Assembly (NCBI RefSeq): GCF_001482365.1
Contig: NZ_CP013254.1
Location: forward strand, 3,224,001 to 3,288,000
Reading direction: 5' to 3'
Length of the DNA: 64,000 nucleotides
Source: Kocuria flava
Lineage (GTDB): Bacteria > Actinomycetota > Actinomycetes > Actinomycetales > Micrococcaceae
Part shown: piece by piece, positions 25,497 to 33,974 of the stretch
Position numbering within the stretch: the stretch's first letter is position 1
Layout of the letters: every line of letters begins with the position of its first letter
The notes under the pieces: generated by a model
Database searches by the model: none
Told to the model about the DNA's origin: nothing
Seen by the model: the letters and a program-made list of their open reading frames with translations, nothing else
Position numbers and translations under genes: made by a program

Positions 25497-26441
25497 TCAG
25501 CAGTGGTAGGTGTCGGTGGGCGCCTCGAAGTGGACGTCGTAGCCCTCCGGGATGCTCAGGCCGAAGGCCCCGGCCAGGCCGAGGATCTTCCGGGCCCGGG
25601 CCAGGCGGGGCAGGTCGGAGCCGTTGCGGATCTCCCCGCCGTCGGCGTCGAAGTCCTGGAGGAACTCGGTGGCCCAGGACAGCTCGGACAGCGACGGGCT
25701 GAGCCCCTCGTTGACCGTGGCGGTCTGCTCGGGCATCAGGCACAGCTTGCCGGTCATGCCGAACTCGAGGGTCACGGCCGTGGCCTCGGCGAGCTTGGGG
25801 CCCAGGGCGCCCACGGCCGGGCCGTCGATGGGCCCGGGCAGGTTCGCGGCGCGCGAGGCGATCGTGAACTGCGAGCGAGTGTGGGCCAGCGTCATGGGGT
25901 TCTCGCCGAAGCCGGTGTCGCGGCGGAAGTCGCCGAGGCCGAAGCCGAGCCGGTAGGTGGAGCGCGCCCCGGCGATGGCCTGCAGGTTCTGCACCCCCCG
26001 GGCGGTCTCGACGAGCGCGACGATCCGGGTGTCCTTCAGCAGCTCCGCGGTGCGGGTGACGTGCTCCGGGGACTCGACCATGGCGAGCATGACGCCCTCC
26101 AGGCCGCGCACGCCGGCGAGGGCGCGCAGGTCGTCCTCCCACCACTGGGTGCCGAAGCCGTTGACGCGCACCCACGCCCGCTGCGGGGTGCCGTCCTCGG
26201 CCGTGCCCTCGAGCCAGCGCACCACGTTGTGCCGGGCGCGCTCCTTGTCCTTGGGCGCCACGGAGTCCTCGATGTCCAGGACGACGACGTCGGCCGCGCT
26301 GGCCCGGGCCGCCGCGAAGCGCTCGGTCTGGGCGCCGTTGACGAGCAGCCAGGAGCGGGCGAGCTCGGGGCCTACCGTCGGGGCGGGGGCGGGCGGGGTG
26401 GACGTGGTCGTCGAGGGGCTCTCGAGCGAGGTGGCAGTCAT
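25497..26441 (-). CDS. HpcH/HpaI-family CoA ester lyase (CitE-like)
   Basis: 314-residue TIM-barrel lyase. Family blocks: SWLLVNGAQTERF, VVLDIEDSVAPKDKERAR with the metal-binding Asp/Glu, AWVRVNGF, a catalytic Glu in VALVETARGV, and GFGLGDFRRDTG. Homologues cleave malyl-CoA, citramalyl-CoA or beta-methylmalyl-CoA to an acyl-CoA and glyoxylate or pyruvate. CitD/CitF citrate lyase partners are absent, so it is not a citrate lyase subunit. Glyoxylate formed here could enter malate synthase encoded in this window; that link is inference. The first 25 residues are a Thr/Pro-rich extension. Confidence 0.85.
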   Translation of the reverse strand: MTATSLESPSTTTSTPPAPAPTVGPELARSWLLVNGAQTERFAAARASAADVVVLDIEDSVAPKDKERARHNVVRWLEGTAEDGTPQRAWVRVNGFGTQWWEDDLRALAGVRGLEGVMLAMVESPEHVTRTAELLKDTRIVALVETARGVQNLQAIAGARSTYRLGFGLGDFRRDTGFGENPMTLAHTRSQFTIASRAANLPGPIDGPAVGALGPKLAEATAVTLEFGMTGKLCLMPEQTATVNEGLSPSLSELSWATEFLQDFDADGGEIRNGSDLPRLARARKILGLAGAFGLSIPEGYDVHFEAPTDTYHC

Positions 26442-26709
26442 GAGGACGTACTCGTTCCGTGTCGTGCTGCGAACAGCGGTGCATCGGGGGGGGTGCCGGG
26501 GCGGAGGGGCCCGGGCGGGAGGACGGGGTCCTGCGGGGCCCCGGTGCGGCGTGGGTGCCGGGGCCGCGGGCCCGTGCCTCGGTGCCGTGCCGTCGGACCC
26601 GGGGGCCGCCAGGTGGGCGGGCCGGTGCCCGTGCGCCCTGGATCAGGGCGCGGCAGGTGCGGTGACCCGATCGTAACGCATCTCACAGGCGCGGCGCCAC
26701 CGCGGCGGC
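26442..26709. other. Intergenic region without recognised gene
   Basis: 268 bp between the CitE-like lyase and hrpB. Very GC-rich, with a short AT-richer patch at 26666-26690. I see no promoter, terminator or small ORF I can support. Confidence 0.4.
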
Positions 26710-28896
26710 TCAGCCCCGGCGCGCGGGACGGGTGGTGCGGGCGGTCGCCGGGGCCGTCCACGGGTCCTCGGGCCAAGGGTGCTTGGGGTAGCGTCCGCGC
26801 ATCTCGGCCCGGACCTGCGCGTAGGGCCCGGCCCAGAAGGAGGCGAGGTCGCCGGTGACGGCCAGTGGCCGCCCGGCCGGGGAGAGCAGGTGGAACAGCA
26901 CGGGGGCCCGTCCGGCGGCCACCGCCGGGGTCGCGGCCCAGCCGAAGCACTCCTGCAGCTTCACGGCCACCACCGGGCGCCCGGCCGGGTCGTCGGCCGG
27001 CGGGTAGTCGATCCGCACGCGGGAGCCGCTGGGCACGGCCAGGCGCTCGGGGGCGAGCTCCTCGAGGCGGGAGGCCTCGGGCCAGGGCAGCAGCCGGCGC
27101 AGGGGCTCGGCGAGGTCCGCCCCGCGCGCCCCGGCCGCGAGGGCGTCGAGCTCCGGGGCCAGCCACTGCTCGAGGGCGGCGGTCAGGGCGGCGTCGGAGA
27201 CCTCCGGCCAGGGCGGGCCGAGCCGGTCGTGCAGCAGGGCCAGGCGGCGGCGCAGCCGGTCGGCGGCCTCCGACCAGCCGAGCAGGCCGGGCCCGCGGGC
27301 GGCCACGGCGGCGCGCACGGCCTCGCGGGCCGGCCCGGGCGGCGGGGGCACCGGGGTCGCGGAGAGCTCGATCGCCCCGAGGGCGCGGGTGCGGCGGGCG
27401 GTGACCCGGGTGCCGTCGAAGGAGGCGCGCACCGTGTCGGTGAGCAGGTGCTCGGCGCAGCGCTCGGCGGTGGCCCGGTCGAGGGCGGCGGCGGTGCGGA
27501 CCACGGCCATCGTCGACGCCCGGGTCCCGTCCAGCAGCCCGCGGGCGAGGCGGGGGTCGGCCGGCACCCGGGCGAGCGCGCGCCCGGCCGCGGTGGCCCG
27601 CCCTCCGGCGTCGACCGCGCCGAGCCCGCGCAGCACCGACTCCGCCTCGGCGAGGACGGCGGGCGGGAGCGGGTCGGGCAGGGCCAGGCCGCGCCCGCCC
27701 GGGGAGCCCCAGCAGGCGAGCAGCAGGGCGGCGCCGGTGAGGTCGGCGGCGGCGACCTCCGGGGTGCCGTGGGCGGGCATGCCCGCCCACGTGCGCTCGT
27801 CGTAGCAGCGCACGGCGGTGCCGGGACCGAGCCGGGCCGCGCGCCCGGCCCGCTGCTCGGCGGAGGCGCGGGAGGCCGCGACCGTGACGAGCCCGGTCAT
27901 CCCGCGGGCCGCGTCCCGGCGGGGCTCCCGGGCGAGCCCGGAGTCCACGACCAGGCGCACCCCCGGGACGGTGAGGGAGGACTCGGCCAGGGCCGTGCTC
28001 ACGACCGCGCGCGGGGGCCCGCCCGGGGCGCGCCCGGCCGTGGCGCGGTCCTGCTCGGCGGCCCCGGTCCGCCCGTGCAGCTCGAGGACCTCGGTGCCGG
28101 GGGCGTGCGCGCGCAGGCGGCGGGCGACCTGGGCGACCTCCCACGCCCCGGGGAGGAAGACGAGGGCGTCGGTGCCGGGGTGCGCCGCCAGGGCCCGGGC
28201 GTGGGCGGCGGCCGCCGTGCGGGCGACGTGGTCGAGAAAGGCCGGGGTGACCCCGCGCCCGTCGGTGCGCCGGCCGGGGGCAGGTGCCCACTCGAGGCCC
28301 AGGGGGTGCAGGACCGCGGGGCTGTCGACCACGGGCGCCGGCTCGCCGCCGCCGAGCAGGCCCGCGAAGCGGGCGGCGTCGACGGTCGCGGACATCGCCG
28401 TGAGCACGAGGTCCTCCCGCAGCTGGCGCAGCTCGGCGAGCATGCCCGTGAGCAGGTCCGTCTCGAGGCCGCGCTCGTGCACCTCGTCCAGGACCACGGC
28501 GCCGGTGCCGGGCAGCCCGGGGTCGTGCAGCAGGCGGCGCAGCAGGATCCCCGGGGTCACGAACTCCACGAGGGTGCCGGGCCCGGCCCGGCGGTCCCCG
28601 CGCACGGTGTGCCCCACGCGCTCCCCCACCCGGGTGCCGCTCAGGTGCGCCAGGCGCCGGGCGGCGGCCCGGGCGGCGACCCGTCGCGGCTGGGTGACGA
28701 CGACCCTGGCCGGCCCGTCCCCGCGCTCGTGCAGCAGCGCGGCGACCAGCGGCGGCACGAGGGTGGTCTTGCCGGAGCCGGGCGGGGCCTGGACCACCGC
28801 GGCACCGCCGGCGAGGGCCGCGCGCAGGGCGCCCGCGGCCCCCGCGACGGGCAGGCCGGCGCCGATCCGGTCGAGGTCGAAGGGCGCGGCGCTCAC
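26710..28896 (-). CDS. hrpB: HrpB-type ATP-dependent helicase (DEAH/RHA)
   Basis: Superfamily 2 helicase, 728 residues. Motif I PPGSGKTT (K43), motif Ia TQPRRVAARA, motif II DEVH in VVLDEVHERG, motif III SAT, then a second RecA lobe with the QRAGRAARLGPG motif VI and a C-terminal HrpB region. It is shorter than the ~810-840 residues usual for E. coli HrpB. Physiological role in bacteria is poorly known; RNA unwinding is assumed. The GTG at 28896 overlaps the upstream hydrolase stop by 4 nt (GTGA), which fixes the start; the open frame beyond that is antisense noise. Confidence 0.9.
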   Translation of the reverse strand: MSAAPFDLDRIGAGLPVAGAAGALRAALAGGAAVVQAPPGSGKTTLVPPLVAALLHERGDGPARVVVTQPRRVAARAAARRLAHLSGTRVGERVGHTVRGDRRAGPGTLVEFVTPGILLRRLLHDPGLPGTGAVVLDEVHERGLETDLLTGMLAELRQLREDLVLTAMSATVDAARFAGLLGGGEPAPVVDSPAVLHPLGLEWAPAPGRRTDGRGVTPAFLDHVARTAAAAHARALAAHPGTDALVFLPGAWEVAQVARRLRAHAPGTEVLELHGRTGAAEQDRATAGRAPGGPPRAVVSTALAESSLTVPGVRLVVDSGLAREPRRDAARGMTGLVTVAASRASAEQRAGRAARLGPGTAVRCYDERTWAGMPAHGTPEVAAADLTGAALLLACWGSPGGRGLALPDPLPPAVLAEAESVLRGLGAVDAGGRATAAGRALARVPADPRLARGLLDGTRASTMAVVRTAAALDRATAERCAEHLLTDTVRASFDGTRVTARRTRALGAIELSATPVPPPPGPAREAVRAAVAARGPGLLGWSEAADRLRRRLALLHDRLGPPWPEVSDAALTAALEQWLAPELDALAAGARGADLAEPLRRLLPWPEASRLEELAPERLAVPSGSRVRIDYPPADDPAGRPVVAVKLQECFGWAATPAVAAGRAPVLFHLLSPAGRPLAVTGDLASFWAGPYAQVRAEMRGRYPKHPWPEDPWTAPATARTTRPARRG

Positions 28897-29702
28897 GGCT
28901 CCGTGTGCTCGAGGAACCCGCGCAGCACCTCGGCGAACTTCTCGGGCGCCTGGGAGTGCACCCAGTGCCCGGCCTCGCGGATCGTCACGCGGTGCGCGCG
29001 GGGGAAGAGCCGGCGCATCTGCGGTGCGTGCTCGTCCCTGACGTAGTCGGAGCGCCCGCCGGCGACCCACAGCACCGGGCCCTCGTAGACGGCGTCGCCG
29101 GTGTCCGGGAAGCCGCCGATGGCCTCCAGGCTCGTCCGCAGCAGCTCGAGGTTCGGCTCCCAGGAGAAGCCCTCCGGTCCGTGGCGCAGGTTCTGCAGCA
29201 GGAAGCTGCGGGTGGTGTCCCACGGGATGGGCTCCTTCAGCGCCGCGTCCGCGTCCGCGCGGCGCTCGAGGGAGCCGAGGTCCACGGCCGCGAGGCTGTC
29301 CAGCAGGTGGGCGAACTCGCCCTCCCCGCCCCCGGTGCGCACGGGCGAGATGTCGACCACCACGAGCCGGGAGACGAGCTCCGGGTGGCGCAGGGCGAGC
29401 ACCATGGCGACCTTCCCGCCGAGGGAGTGCCCGACGACGGCGACCGGGCCCTCCGCGGCGAAGTCCGCCCGGAGGGCCTCGGCCACGGAATCGGCCATCT
29501 GGCCGTAGTCGACCCGGTCCGTCCACGCGGAGCGGCCGTGGTTGGGCAGGTCCACGAGCAGGCTCCGGTACTCCGGCTGCAGGTCCTTGGCGGCCCGGGT
29601 GAAGTTCTTGCCCCGGCCGAACAGGCCGTGGAGGAAGACGACGCCCTCGCCGTCGTCGCCCACGCGGGTCGTGTGCACGGTGGTCGTCGGGTGCTCAGCC
29701 AT
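28893..29702 (-). CDS. Alpha/beta hydrolase (YbfF-like esterase)
   Basis: 269-residue cytoplasmic alpha/beta-fold hydrolase. Oxyanion loop FLHGLFGRGKN, DLPNHGRS, nucleophile elbow GHSLGGK (Ser near residue 94), acid region around VAGGRSDYV, and the catalytic His in EAGHWVHSQAPEKF. This resembles YbfF acyl-CoA/short-chain esterases and the MenH group; with men genes divergently encoded next door a SHCHC synthase (MenH) function is possible but the MenH-specific pattern is not clear. TAGGCT ends 6 nt before the ATG. Operon with hrpB (4-nt overlap). Confidence 0.85.
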   Translation of the reverse strand: MAEHPTTTVHTTRVGDDGEGVVFLHGLFGRGKNFTRAAKDLQPEYRSLLVDLPNHGRSAWTDRVDYGQMADSVAEALRADFAAEGPVAVVGHSLGGKVAMVLALRHPELVSRLVVVDISPVRTGGGEGEFAHLLDSLAAVDLGSLERRADADAALKEPIPWDTTRSFLLQNLRHGPEGFSWEPNLELLRTSLEAIGGFPDTGDAVYEGPVLWVAGGRSDYVRDEHAPQMRRLFPRAHRVTIREAGHWVHSQAPEKFAEVLRGFLEHTEP

Positions 29703-29708
29703 CCCCCG

Positions 29709-29714
29709 AGCCTA
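29709..29714 (-). promoter_or_regulatory. -10 element of the hydrolase-hrpB operon
   Basis: TAGGCT on the minus strand, 6 nt before the ATG at 29702. Confidence 0.45.
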
Positions 29715-29777
29715 TCGGGGTCCGGCCCCCTGTGCCCGTCCGGCGGACGGCCCGGCCGTGCCCTGGCGGCGCCGTCG

Positions 29778-29783
29778 TAGACT
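29778..29783 (+). promoter_or_regulatory. -10 element of menB-menE (leaderless start)
   Basis: TAGACT, identical to the menF element, ends 7 nt before the menB GTG at 29791. Confidence 0.6.
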
Positions 29784-29790
29784 CGGGGGC

Positions 29791-30756
29791 GTGACTGCAT
29801 CGACCCCCACCGACCTGCCCGAGCGCGTCTCGGAGATCTTCGACCCGGCGCAGTGGCGCACCGTCGAGGGCTTCGGGGACCTCCAGGACATCACCTACCA
29901 CCGCGGTGTGGCCCGCGGCGCCGACGGGGGCGCCGTGCGGGACCTGCCGTGGGTGCGGGTCGCCTTCGACCGGCCCGAGGTCCGCAACGCCTTCCGCCCC
30001 TCCACGGTCGACGAGCTCTACCGCGTCCTGGACCACGCCCGCACGAGCTCCGACGTGGGCGCGGTGGTCCTCACCGGCAACGGCCCCTCCCCCAAGGACG
30101 GCGGCTGGGCCTTCTGCTCCGGCGGCGACCAGCGCATCCGGGGCCGCGACGGCTACCGCTACGCCGAGGGGGAGACCGCCGAGAGCATCGACCCGGCCCG
30201 CGCCGGGCGGCTGCACATCCTCGAGGTGCAGCGGCTGATCCGCACCATGCCCAAGGTCGTCATCGCGGCGGTGCCAGGGTGGGCCGCCGGCGGCGGGCAC
30301 TCCCTGCACGTGGTCTGCGACCTCACGATCGCCTCGCGCGAGCACGGGATGTTCAAGCAGACCGACGCGACCGTGGGCTCCTTCGACGCCGGCTACGGCT
30401 CGGCGCTGCTGGCCCGCCAGGTCGGGCAGAAGTTCGCCCGCGAGATCTTCTTCCTCGCCCGCGAGCACGACGCCGAGGCGATGCACCGGATGGGCGCCGT
30501 CAACGCGGTCGTCCCCCACGCCGAGCTCGAGACCACGGCGCTCGAGTGGGCCCGGGACGTCACGGCCCAGTCCCCGCAGGCGGTCCGGATGCTGAAGTTC
30601 GCCTTCAACCTGCCCGACGACGGCATGGTCGGCCAGCAGGTCTTCGCCGGCGAGGCCACCCGCCTGGCGTACATGACCGACGAGGCCGTCGAGGGCCGCG
30701 ACGCCTTCCTCGGCAAGCGGGAGCCCGACTGGTCGGCCTTCCCCTACCACTTCTAG
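29791..30756 (+). CDS. menB: 1,4-Dihydroxy-2-naphthoyl-CoA synthase
   Basis: Crotonase-fold enzyme closing the naphthoquinone ring from o-succinylbenzoyl-CoA. 321 residues. MenB signatures: WAFCSGGDQRIRGRDGY, GWAAGGGHSLHVVCDL oxyanion and CoA site, DATVGSFDAGYGSALLARQVG, and the C-terminal TEEAVEGRDAF-type ending (YMTDEAVEGRDAFL). It keeps the longer N-terminal segment typical of actinobacterial MenB. GTG start chosen by homology and by the TAGACT hexamer 7 nt upstream; the frame is open further but unsupported. First gene of menB-menE. Confidence 0.97.
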   Translation: MTASTPTDLPERVSEIFDPAQWRTVEGFGDLQDITYHRGVARGADGGAVRDLPWVRVAFDRPEVRNAFRPSTVDELYRVLDHARTSSDVGAVVLTGNGPSPKDGGWAFCSGGDQRIRGRDGYRYAEGETAESIDPARAGRLHILEVQRLIRTMPKVVIAAVPGWAAGGGHSLHVVCDLTIASREHGMFKQTDATVGSFDAGYGSALLARQVGQKFAREIFFLAREHDAEAMHRMGAVNAVVPHAELETTALEWARDVTAQSPQAVRMLKFAFNLPDDGMVGQQVFAGEATRLAYMTDEAVEGRDAFLGKREPDWSAFPYHF

Positions 30757-30764
30757 GAGCGGAC

Positions 30765-31946
30765 GTGGACGGACCGGCCGTGCCCGGCGACGCCGTGGTC
30801 CTCGACGGCCCCGTGGCCGGGGACCCGCTGCGGCTGCTGCCCGACCTGACCCGGGCGCTGGGGCGGCCGGGGCCCGCCGTCGTCGTGCGCACCTCCGGGT
30901 CCACCGGCCGGGCGAAGGCGACCGTGCTGTCCACGGACGCCCTGGCCGCGTCCTCCATGGCCACCGCCCGGCGCACCGGTGCCGTGGGCCAGTGGCTGCT
31001 GGCGCTGCCGGCCCACCACGTCGCCGGGCTGCAGGTGCTCGTGCGCTCCCTGTACGCGAGCACGACCCCCGTGGTCCTGGACCCGGCCGCCCGCTTCACC
31101 CCCGCGGCCTTCGCCGCGGCGGCCGCGGAGCTGGAGGACCCCGAGCGCCTCACGTCCCTGGTGCCCACGCAGCTGCAGCGGATCCTCGAGCCCGCCTCCG
31201 GGGTGCGCGACGGGGACGCCGTGGCCGCGCTGAGGAGCTTCCGGGCGGTCCTGCTCGGCGGCTCGGCCGCCCCGCCCCGGCTGCTCGCCGCCGCGCGGGA
31301 GGCCGGCGTGCGGGTCGTGACCACCTACGGGATGTCCGAGACCTGCGGCGGGTGCGTCTACGACGGCCTGCCGCTGGAGGGGGTGCGGGTCCACCTCGAG
31401 CGCACCCCCGGCGACGTCCCCGGCGAGGGGCCCGGCGGGGGTCCCGCGCGCGGGACGGGACCGGGGCGGATCTGGCTGGGCGGCGGCGTCGTCGCCGAGG
31501 GCTACGCGGACGACCCCGGGCTGACGGCCCGGCACTTCCGCACCGCCGGCGGGGTGCGCTGGTACCGCACCGACGACCTCGGGCAGCTCACCCCCGAGGG
31601 CGGGCTGCGGGTCCACGGCCGGGTCGACGACGTCGTGAACACCGGCGGGGTCAAGGTCTCCGCGGGCCTGGTCGCCGCGGTCCTCACGGCCAACCCCGGC
31701 GTGCGGCAGGCGCTCGTGCTCGGCGTGCCCGACCCCGAGTGGGGGCAGGCGGTCGGCGCGGTGGTGGAGCCCGCCCCCGGGGCGGACCCCGCCCTGCTGC
31801 GCGCCGAGCTCACCGGCGCCGTGCGCGCCGCCCACGGGCCCGCGGCGGTCCCCCGGCGCTGGGCGTGGCCCGCGGAGCTGCCGCTGCTGGCGACCGGCAA
31901 GCCCGACCGGGCCGCCGCCGCCCGGCTGCTGGAGGGCCGCGGCTGA
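30765..31946 (+). CDS. menE: o-Succinylbenzoate-CoA ligase
   Basis: ANL-superfamily adenylating enzyme activating o-succinylbenzoate with CoA. 393 residues, short like other actinobacterial MenE proteins. Motifs: RTSGSTGRAK (A3 P-loop), TTYGMSETCGG (A5), WYRTDDLG (A7), GRVDDVVNTGGVKV (A8) and the C-terminal catalytic Lys in LLATGKPDR (A10). A Gly/Pro/Arg-rich loop near residues 212-232 is an insertion. The GTG start sits 8 nt after the menB stop with AGGAGCGG in front. The genomic order gives MenE before MenB in the pathway, co-expressed. Confidence 0.94.
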   Translation: MDGPAVPGDAVVLDGPVAGDPLRLLPDLTRALGRPGPAVVVRTSGSTGRAKATVLSTDALAASSMATARRTGAVGQWLLALPAHHVAGLQVLVRSLYASTTPVVLDPAARFTPAAFAAAAAELEDPERLTSLVPTQLQRILEPASGVRDGDAVAALRSFRAVLLGGSAAPPRLLAAAREAGVRVVTTYGMSETCGGCVYDGLPLEGVRVHLERTPGDVPGEGPGGGPARGTGPGRIWLGGGVVAEGYADDPGLTARHFRTAGGVRWYRTDDLGQLTPEGGLRVHGRVDDVVNTGGVKVSAGLVAAVLTANPGVRQALVLGVPDPEWGQAVGAVVEPAPGADPALLRAELTGAVRAAHGPAAVPRRWAWPAELPLLATGKPDRAAAARLLEGRG

Positions 31947-32069
31947 CCGGTCCCTGCCTCCGCCGGGGCGCGTCCGCCGCGCCGGCGGGTGCGTGAGACA
32001 ATGACCGGCGGCCCGCCGCTCGGACGGGCCGCGCCCCGTGCGCGTCCCGCCCCGACCGGAGGTAGTTCC

Positions 32070-32951
32070 GTGGCCACGCCCGCCCAGTGGATCGAGGGGG
32101 CCCGGCTGCGGACCCTGCCCATGGCCCTCGCGCCGGTGCTCGCCGGCTCGGCCGCCGCCCAGGCGCTGCACTCCTTCGACCTGCTCCGCGCCCTCCTGGC
32201 CCTGCTCGTGGCCCTCCTGCTGCAGGTCGGGGTGAACTACGCCAACGACTACTCCGACGGGATCCGCGGCACCGACGACGACCGCGTCGGCCCCCTGCGG
32301 CTCACCGGCTCCGGCGCCGCGCGGCCCCAGCACGTGAAGGCCGCGGCGCTGCTGTGCTTCGGCCTCGCCGCCGTGGCCGGGGCCGTGCTCGTGGTGCTCA
32401 GCCGGCAGTGGTGGTTCGTCCCGGTCGGGCTCTCCGCCGTGCTCGCCGCCTGGGGCTACACCGGTGGGCGGATGCCCTACGGCTACCTGGGCCTGGGCGA
32501 CCTGTTCGTCCTCGTCTACTTCGGCCTCGTCGCCGTGCTCGGCACGACCCTCACCCAGGCGGGGACCCTCAACGCCGAGGCGTGGGTCGCCGCGGCGGCC
32601 ACGGGACTGATCGCGTGCGCGCTGCTGATGGCCAACAACGTCCGGGACCTGCCCACGGACCGCGAGGCCGGCAAGCGCACCCTCGCCGTGCGGCTGGGCG
32701 ACCGCAGGGCCCGCGCGGTCTTCGCCGCCGAGATCGCGGTGGCCTTCGCCCTGGTCCTGCTGCTGGTGCCGGCCAACCCCTGGATGCTGCTGGTGCTGCT
32801 GCTCGTCCCGGCGGCGGTGCCGCCGGTGGCCACCGTGCTGCGGGCCGGGGACCGGCGCCTGCTCGTGCCGGTGCTCAAGCAGTGCGGGGTGCTCAACGTG
32901 GGGTGGGCGCTGCTGTTCCTGCTCGCGGTGCTGCTGCGGCAGTGGGTGTGA
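32070..32951 (+). CDS. menA: 1,4-Dihydroxy-2-naphthoate polyprenyltransferase
   Basis: Membrane prenyltransferase adding the isoprenoid tail to DHNA, giving demethylmenaquinone for MenG. 293 residues with about eight or nine spans. The two Asp-rich prenyl-diphosphate/Mg motifs are NYANDYSDGIRGTDDDR (near 55-71) and NNVRDLPTDREAGK (near 189-202). GTG start at 32070 after GGAGGT; GACAAT at 31995-32000 may be its -10, giving a leader of ~65 nt. It is 123 nt from menE, so may have its own promoter. Confidence 0.95.
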   Translation: MATPAQWIEGARLRTLPMALAPVLAGSAAAQALHSFDLLRALLALLVALLLQVGVNYANDYSDGIRGTDDDRVGPLRLTGSGAARPQHVKAAALLCFGLAAVAGAVLVVLSRQWWFVPVGLSAVLAAWGYTGGRMPYGYLGLGDLFVLVYFGLVAVLGTTLTQAGTLNAEAWVAAAATGLIACALLMANNVRDLPTDREAGKRTLAVRLGDRRARAVFAAEIAVAFALVLLLVPANPWMLLVLLLVPAAVPPVATVLRAGDRRLLVPVLKQCGVLNVGWALLFLLAVLLRQWV

Positions 32952-32961
32952 CCGGGTCCGG

Positions 32962-33249
32962 TCAGGACTCGCGGCCCTCCTCGCGCAGCCGCCGGTCCAC
33001 GTAGGCGTCCTCGACCTCCTGGTCCTCCAGCGCCACGCGGTTGCGCGGCCTCGGGGTGCGGGAGATCCAGCCGCGGAACTCGTCGCCGGCCGCGGCGTGC
33101 AACCGGGGGAAGAAGAGGTAGGAGACCGCGAAGGAGATCGCCACGGCGGCGATCCCGGAGAGGATCAGGCCCACCCCCAGCCACATGCTCAGCAGGAACA
33201 CGGCCACGAGCACGGCGAGGCGGAGCAGGGAGTACGTCAGGAAGTGCAC
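32962..33249 (-). CDS. DUF4229 membrane protein
   Basis: 95-residue protein of the actinobacterial DUF4229 family. Two adjacent hydrophobic spans (about 4-26 and 28-47, ending SYLFFPRL) and a charged cytoplasmic tail. Function unknown; in actinobacteria it is commonly found by menA and ccs genes, as here. GTG start at 33249, with TAGACT 6 nt upstream. Convergent with menA (10-nt gap). Confidence 0.85.
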   Translation of the reverse strand: MHFLTYSLLRLAVLVAVFLLSMWLGVGLILSGIAAVAISFAVSYLFFPRLHAAAGDEFRGWISRTPRPRNRVALEDQEVEDAYVDRRLREEGRES

Positions 33250-33255
33250 CCGCCC

Positions 33256-33261
33256 AGTCTA
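33256..33261 (-). promoter_or_regulatory. -10 element of the DUF4229 gene
   Basis: TAGACT on the minus strand, 6 nt before the GTG at 33249. Confidence 0.5.
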
Positions 33262-33310
33262 CCGAGCCCGCCTGGGAGCCCGCGTGGAGCCGGTGCCCAG
33301 GCTGCTCCCC

Positions 33311-33316
33311 TAGGAT
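33311..33316 (+). promoter_or_regulatory. -10 element of the PLDc_N gene
   Basis: TAGGAT ends 7 nt before the ATG at 33324. Confidence 0.55.
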
Positions 33317-33323
33317 TGTCGGC

Positions 33324-33845
33324 ATGGGCCGAGCGATCCTCATCATCGGCGCCGCCGCCCTCGCGGTCGGCGTCATCGTCTACTCCCTCATCGAGTGCGC
33401 GCGCACCGACAGCGTCGCGATGCGGGGCCTGCGCAAGGGCGGCTGGATCGCCGTGATCCTGCTGCTGCCGCTCGTGGGCGCCCTGCTGTGGCTGTTCCTG
33501 GGCCGGCCCAGGGCGGCCCAGGAGACCGGCGGCCCGGCGCGCGCCAAGGGGCCCGACGACGACCCCCAGTTCCTGCGCAACCTCGAGGAGCGCCGCCGCC
33601 AGCAGCAGCAGGCGGAGAAGCTGCGCCGCTGGGAGGAGGAGCTGCGCCGCAAGGGCGGCCCGGCCGCCGGCGACGGCTCCGCGCCTCCCCCGGGCGGGCG
33701 GAGCCCCGCCCCCGGTGCGCCGGCGGACGGGGGCGGCTCCTCGGCCGCGGACCCCCGGGACTCCGGGGACGGGACCGGCGGCGCCGGGCACGGCGAGGAC
33801 CGGGACGCCGGCGGCCGCCCTGGCCGCCCGCCGCGCCACGACTGA
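33324..33845 (+). CDS. PLDc_N-domain membrane protein with charged, disordered tail
   Basis: 173 residues. The first ~65 residues are a phospholipase-D-nuclease N-terminal-like domain: one span (4-22), a short loop SLIECARTD, and a second span ending LLWLFLGRPR. The remainder is cytoplasmic: an Arg/Glu/Gln-rich probable coiled coil (about 82-112) and a Gly/Pro/Asp-rich disordered end. No catalytic PLD HKD motif, so it is not an enzyme. Function unknown. Confidence 0.82.
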   Translation: MGRAILIIGAAALAVGVIVYSLIECARTDSVAMRGLRKGGWIAVILLLPLVGALLWLFLGRPRAAQETGGPARAKGPDDDPQFLRNLEERRRQQQQAEKLRRWEEELRRKGGPAAGDGSAPPPGGRSPAPGAPADGGGSSAADPRDSGDGTGGAGHGEDRDAGGRPGRPPRHD

Positions 33846-33890
33846 CCCCGCCCCGCAGCGGCACACCGTCCCCACGCGGGGACCGTCGCC

Positions 33891-33941
33891 GCCCCACGAC
33901 CGTCCCCGCCCCACGACCGTCCCCGCCCCACGACCGTCCCC
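33891..33941. repeat. 17-bp tandem repeat, three exact copies
   Basis: GCCCCACGACCGTCCCC at 33891-33907, 33908-33924 and 33925-33941, with degenerate related GACCGTC sequence just upstream near 33881. No spacers, so not a CRISPR. Confidence 0.9.
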
Positions 33942-33974
33942 GCCGCGGGACACCGCCCTCGTGAGACCCCACGG

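Noticed and set aside
28893..29702. Alpha/beta hydrolase as menH
   Set aside because: The nucleophile, acid and His are present but are common to many esterases, and the sequence reads more like YbfF; kept as a hypothesis only.
30765..31946. menE as truncated by comparison with ~450-residue ligases
   Set aside because: All adenylation motifs A3 to A10 are present, and actinobacterial MenE proteins are normally this short.
33891..33941. Possible CRISPR
   Set aside because: The 17-bp units are directly adjacent with no spacers, only three copies, and no cas genes in the window.
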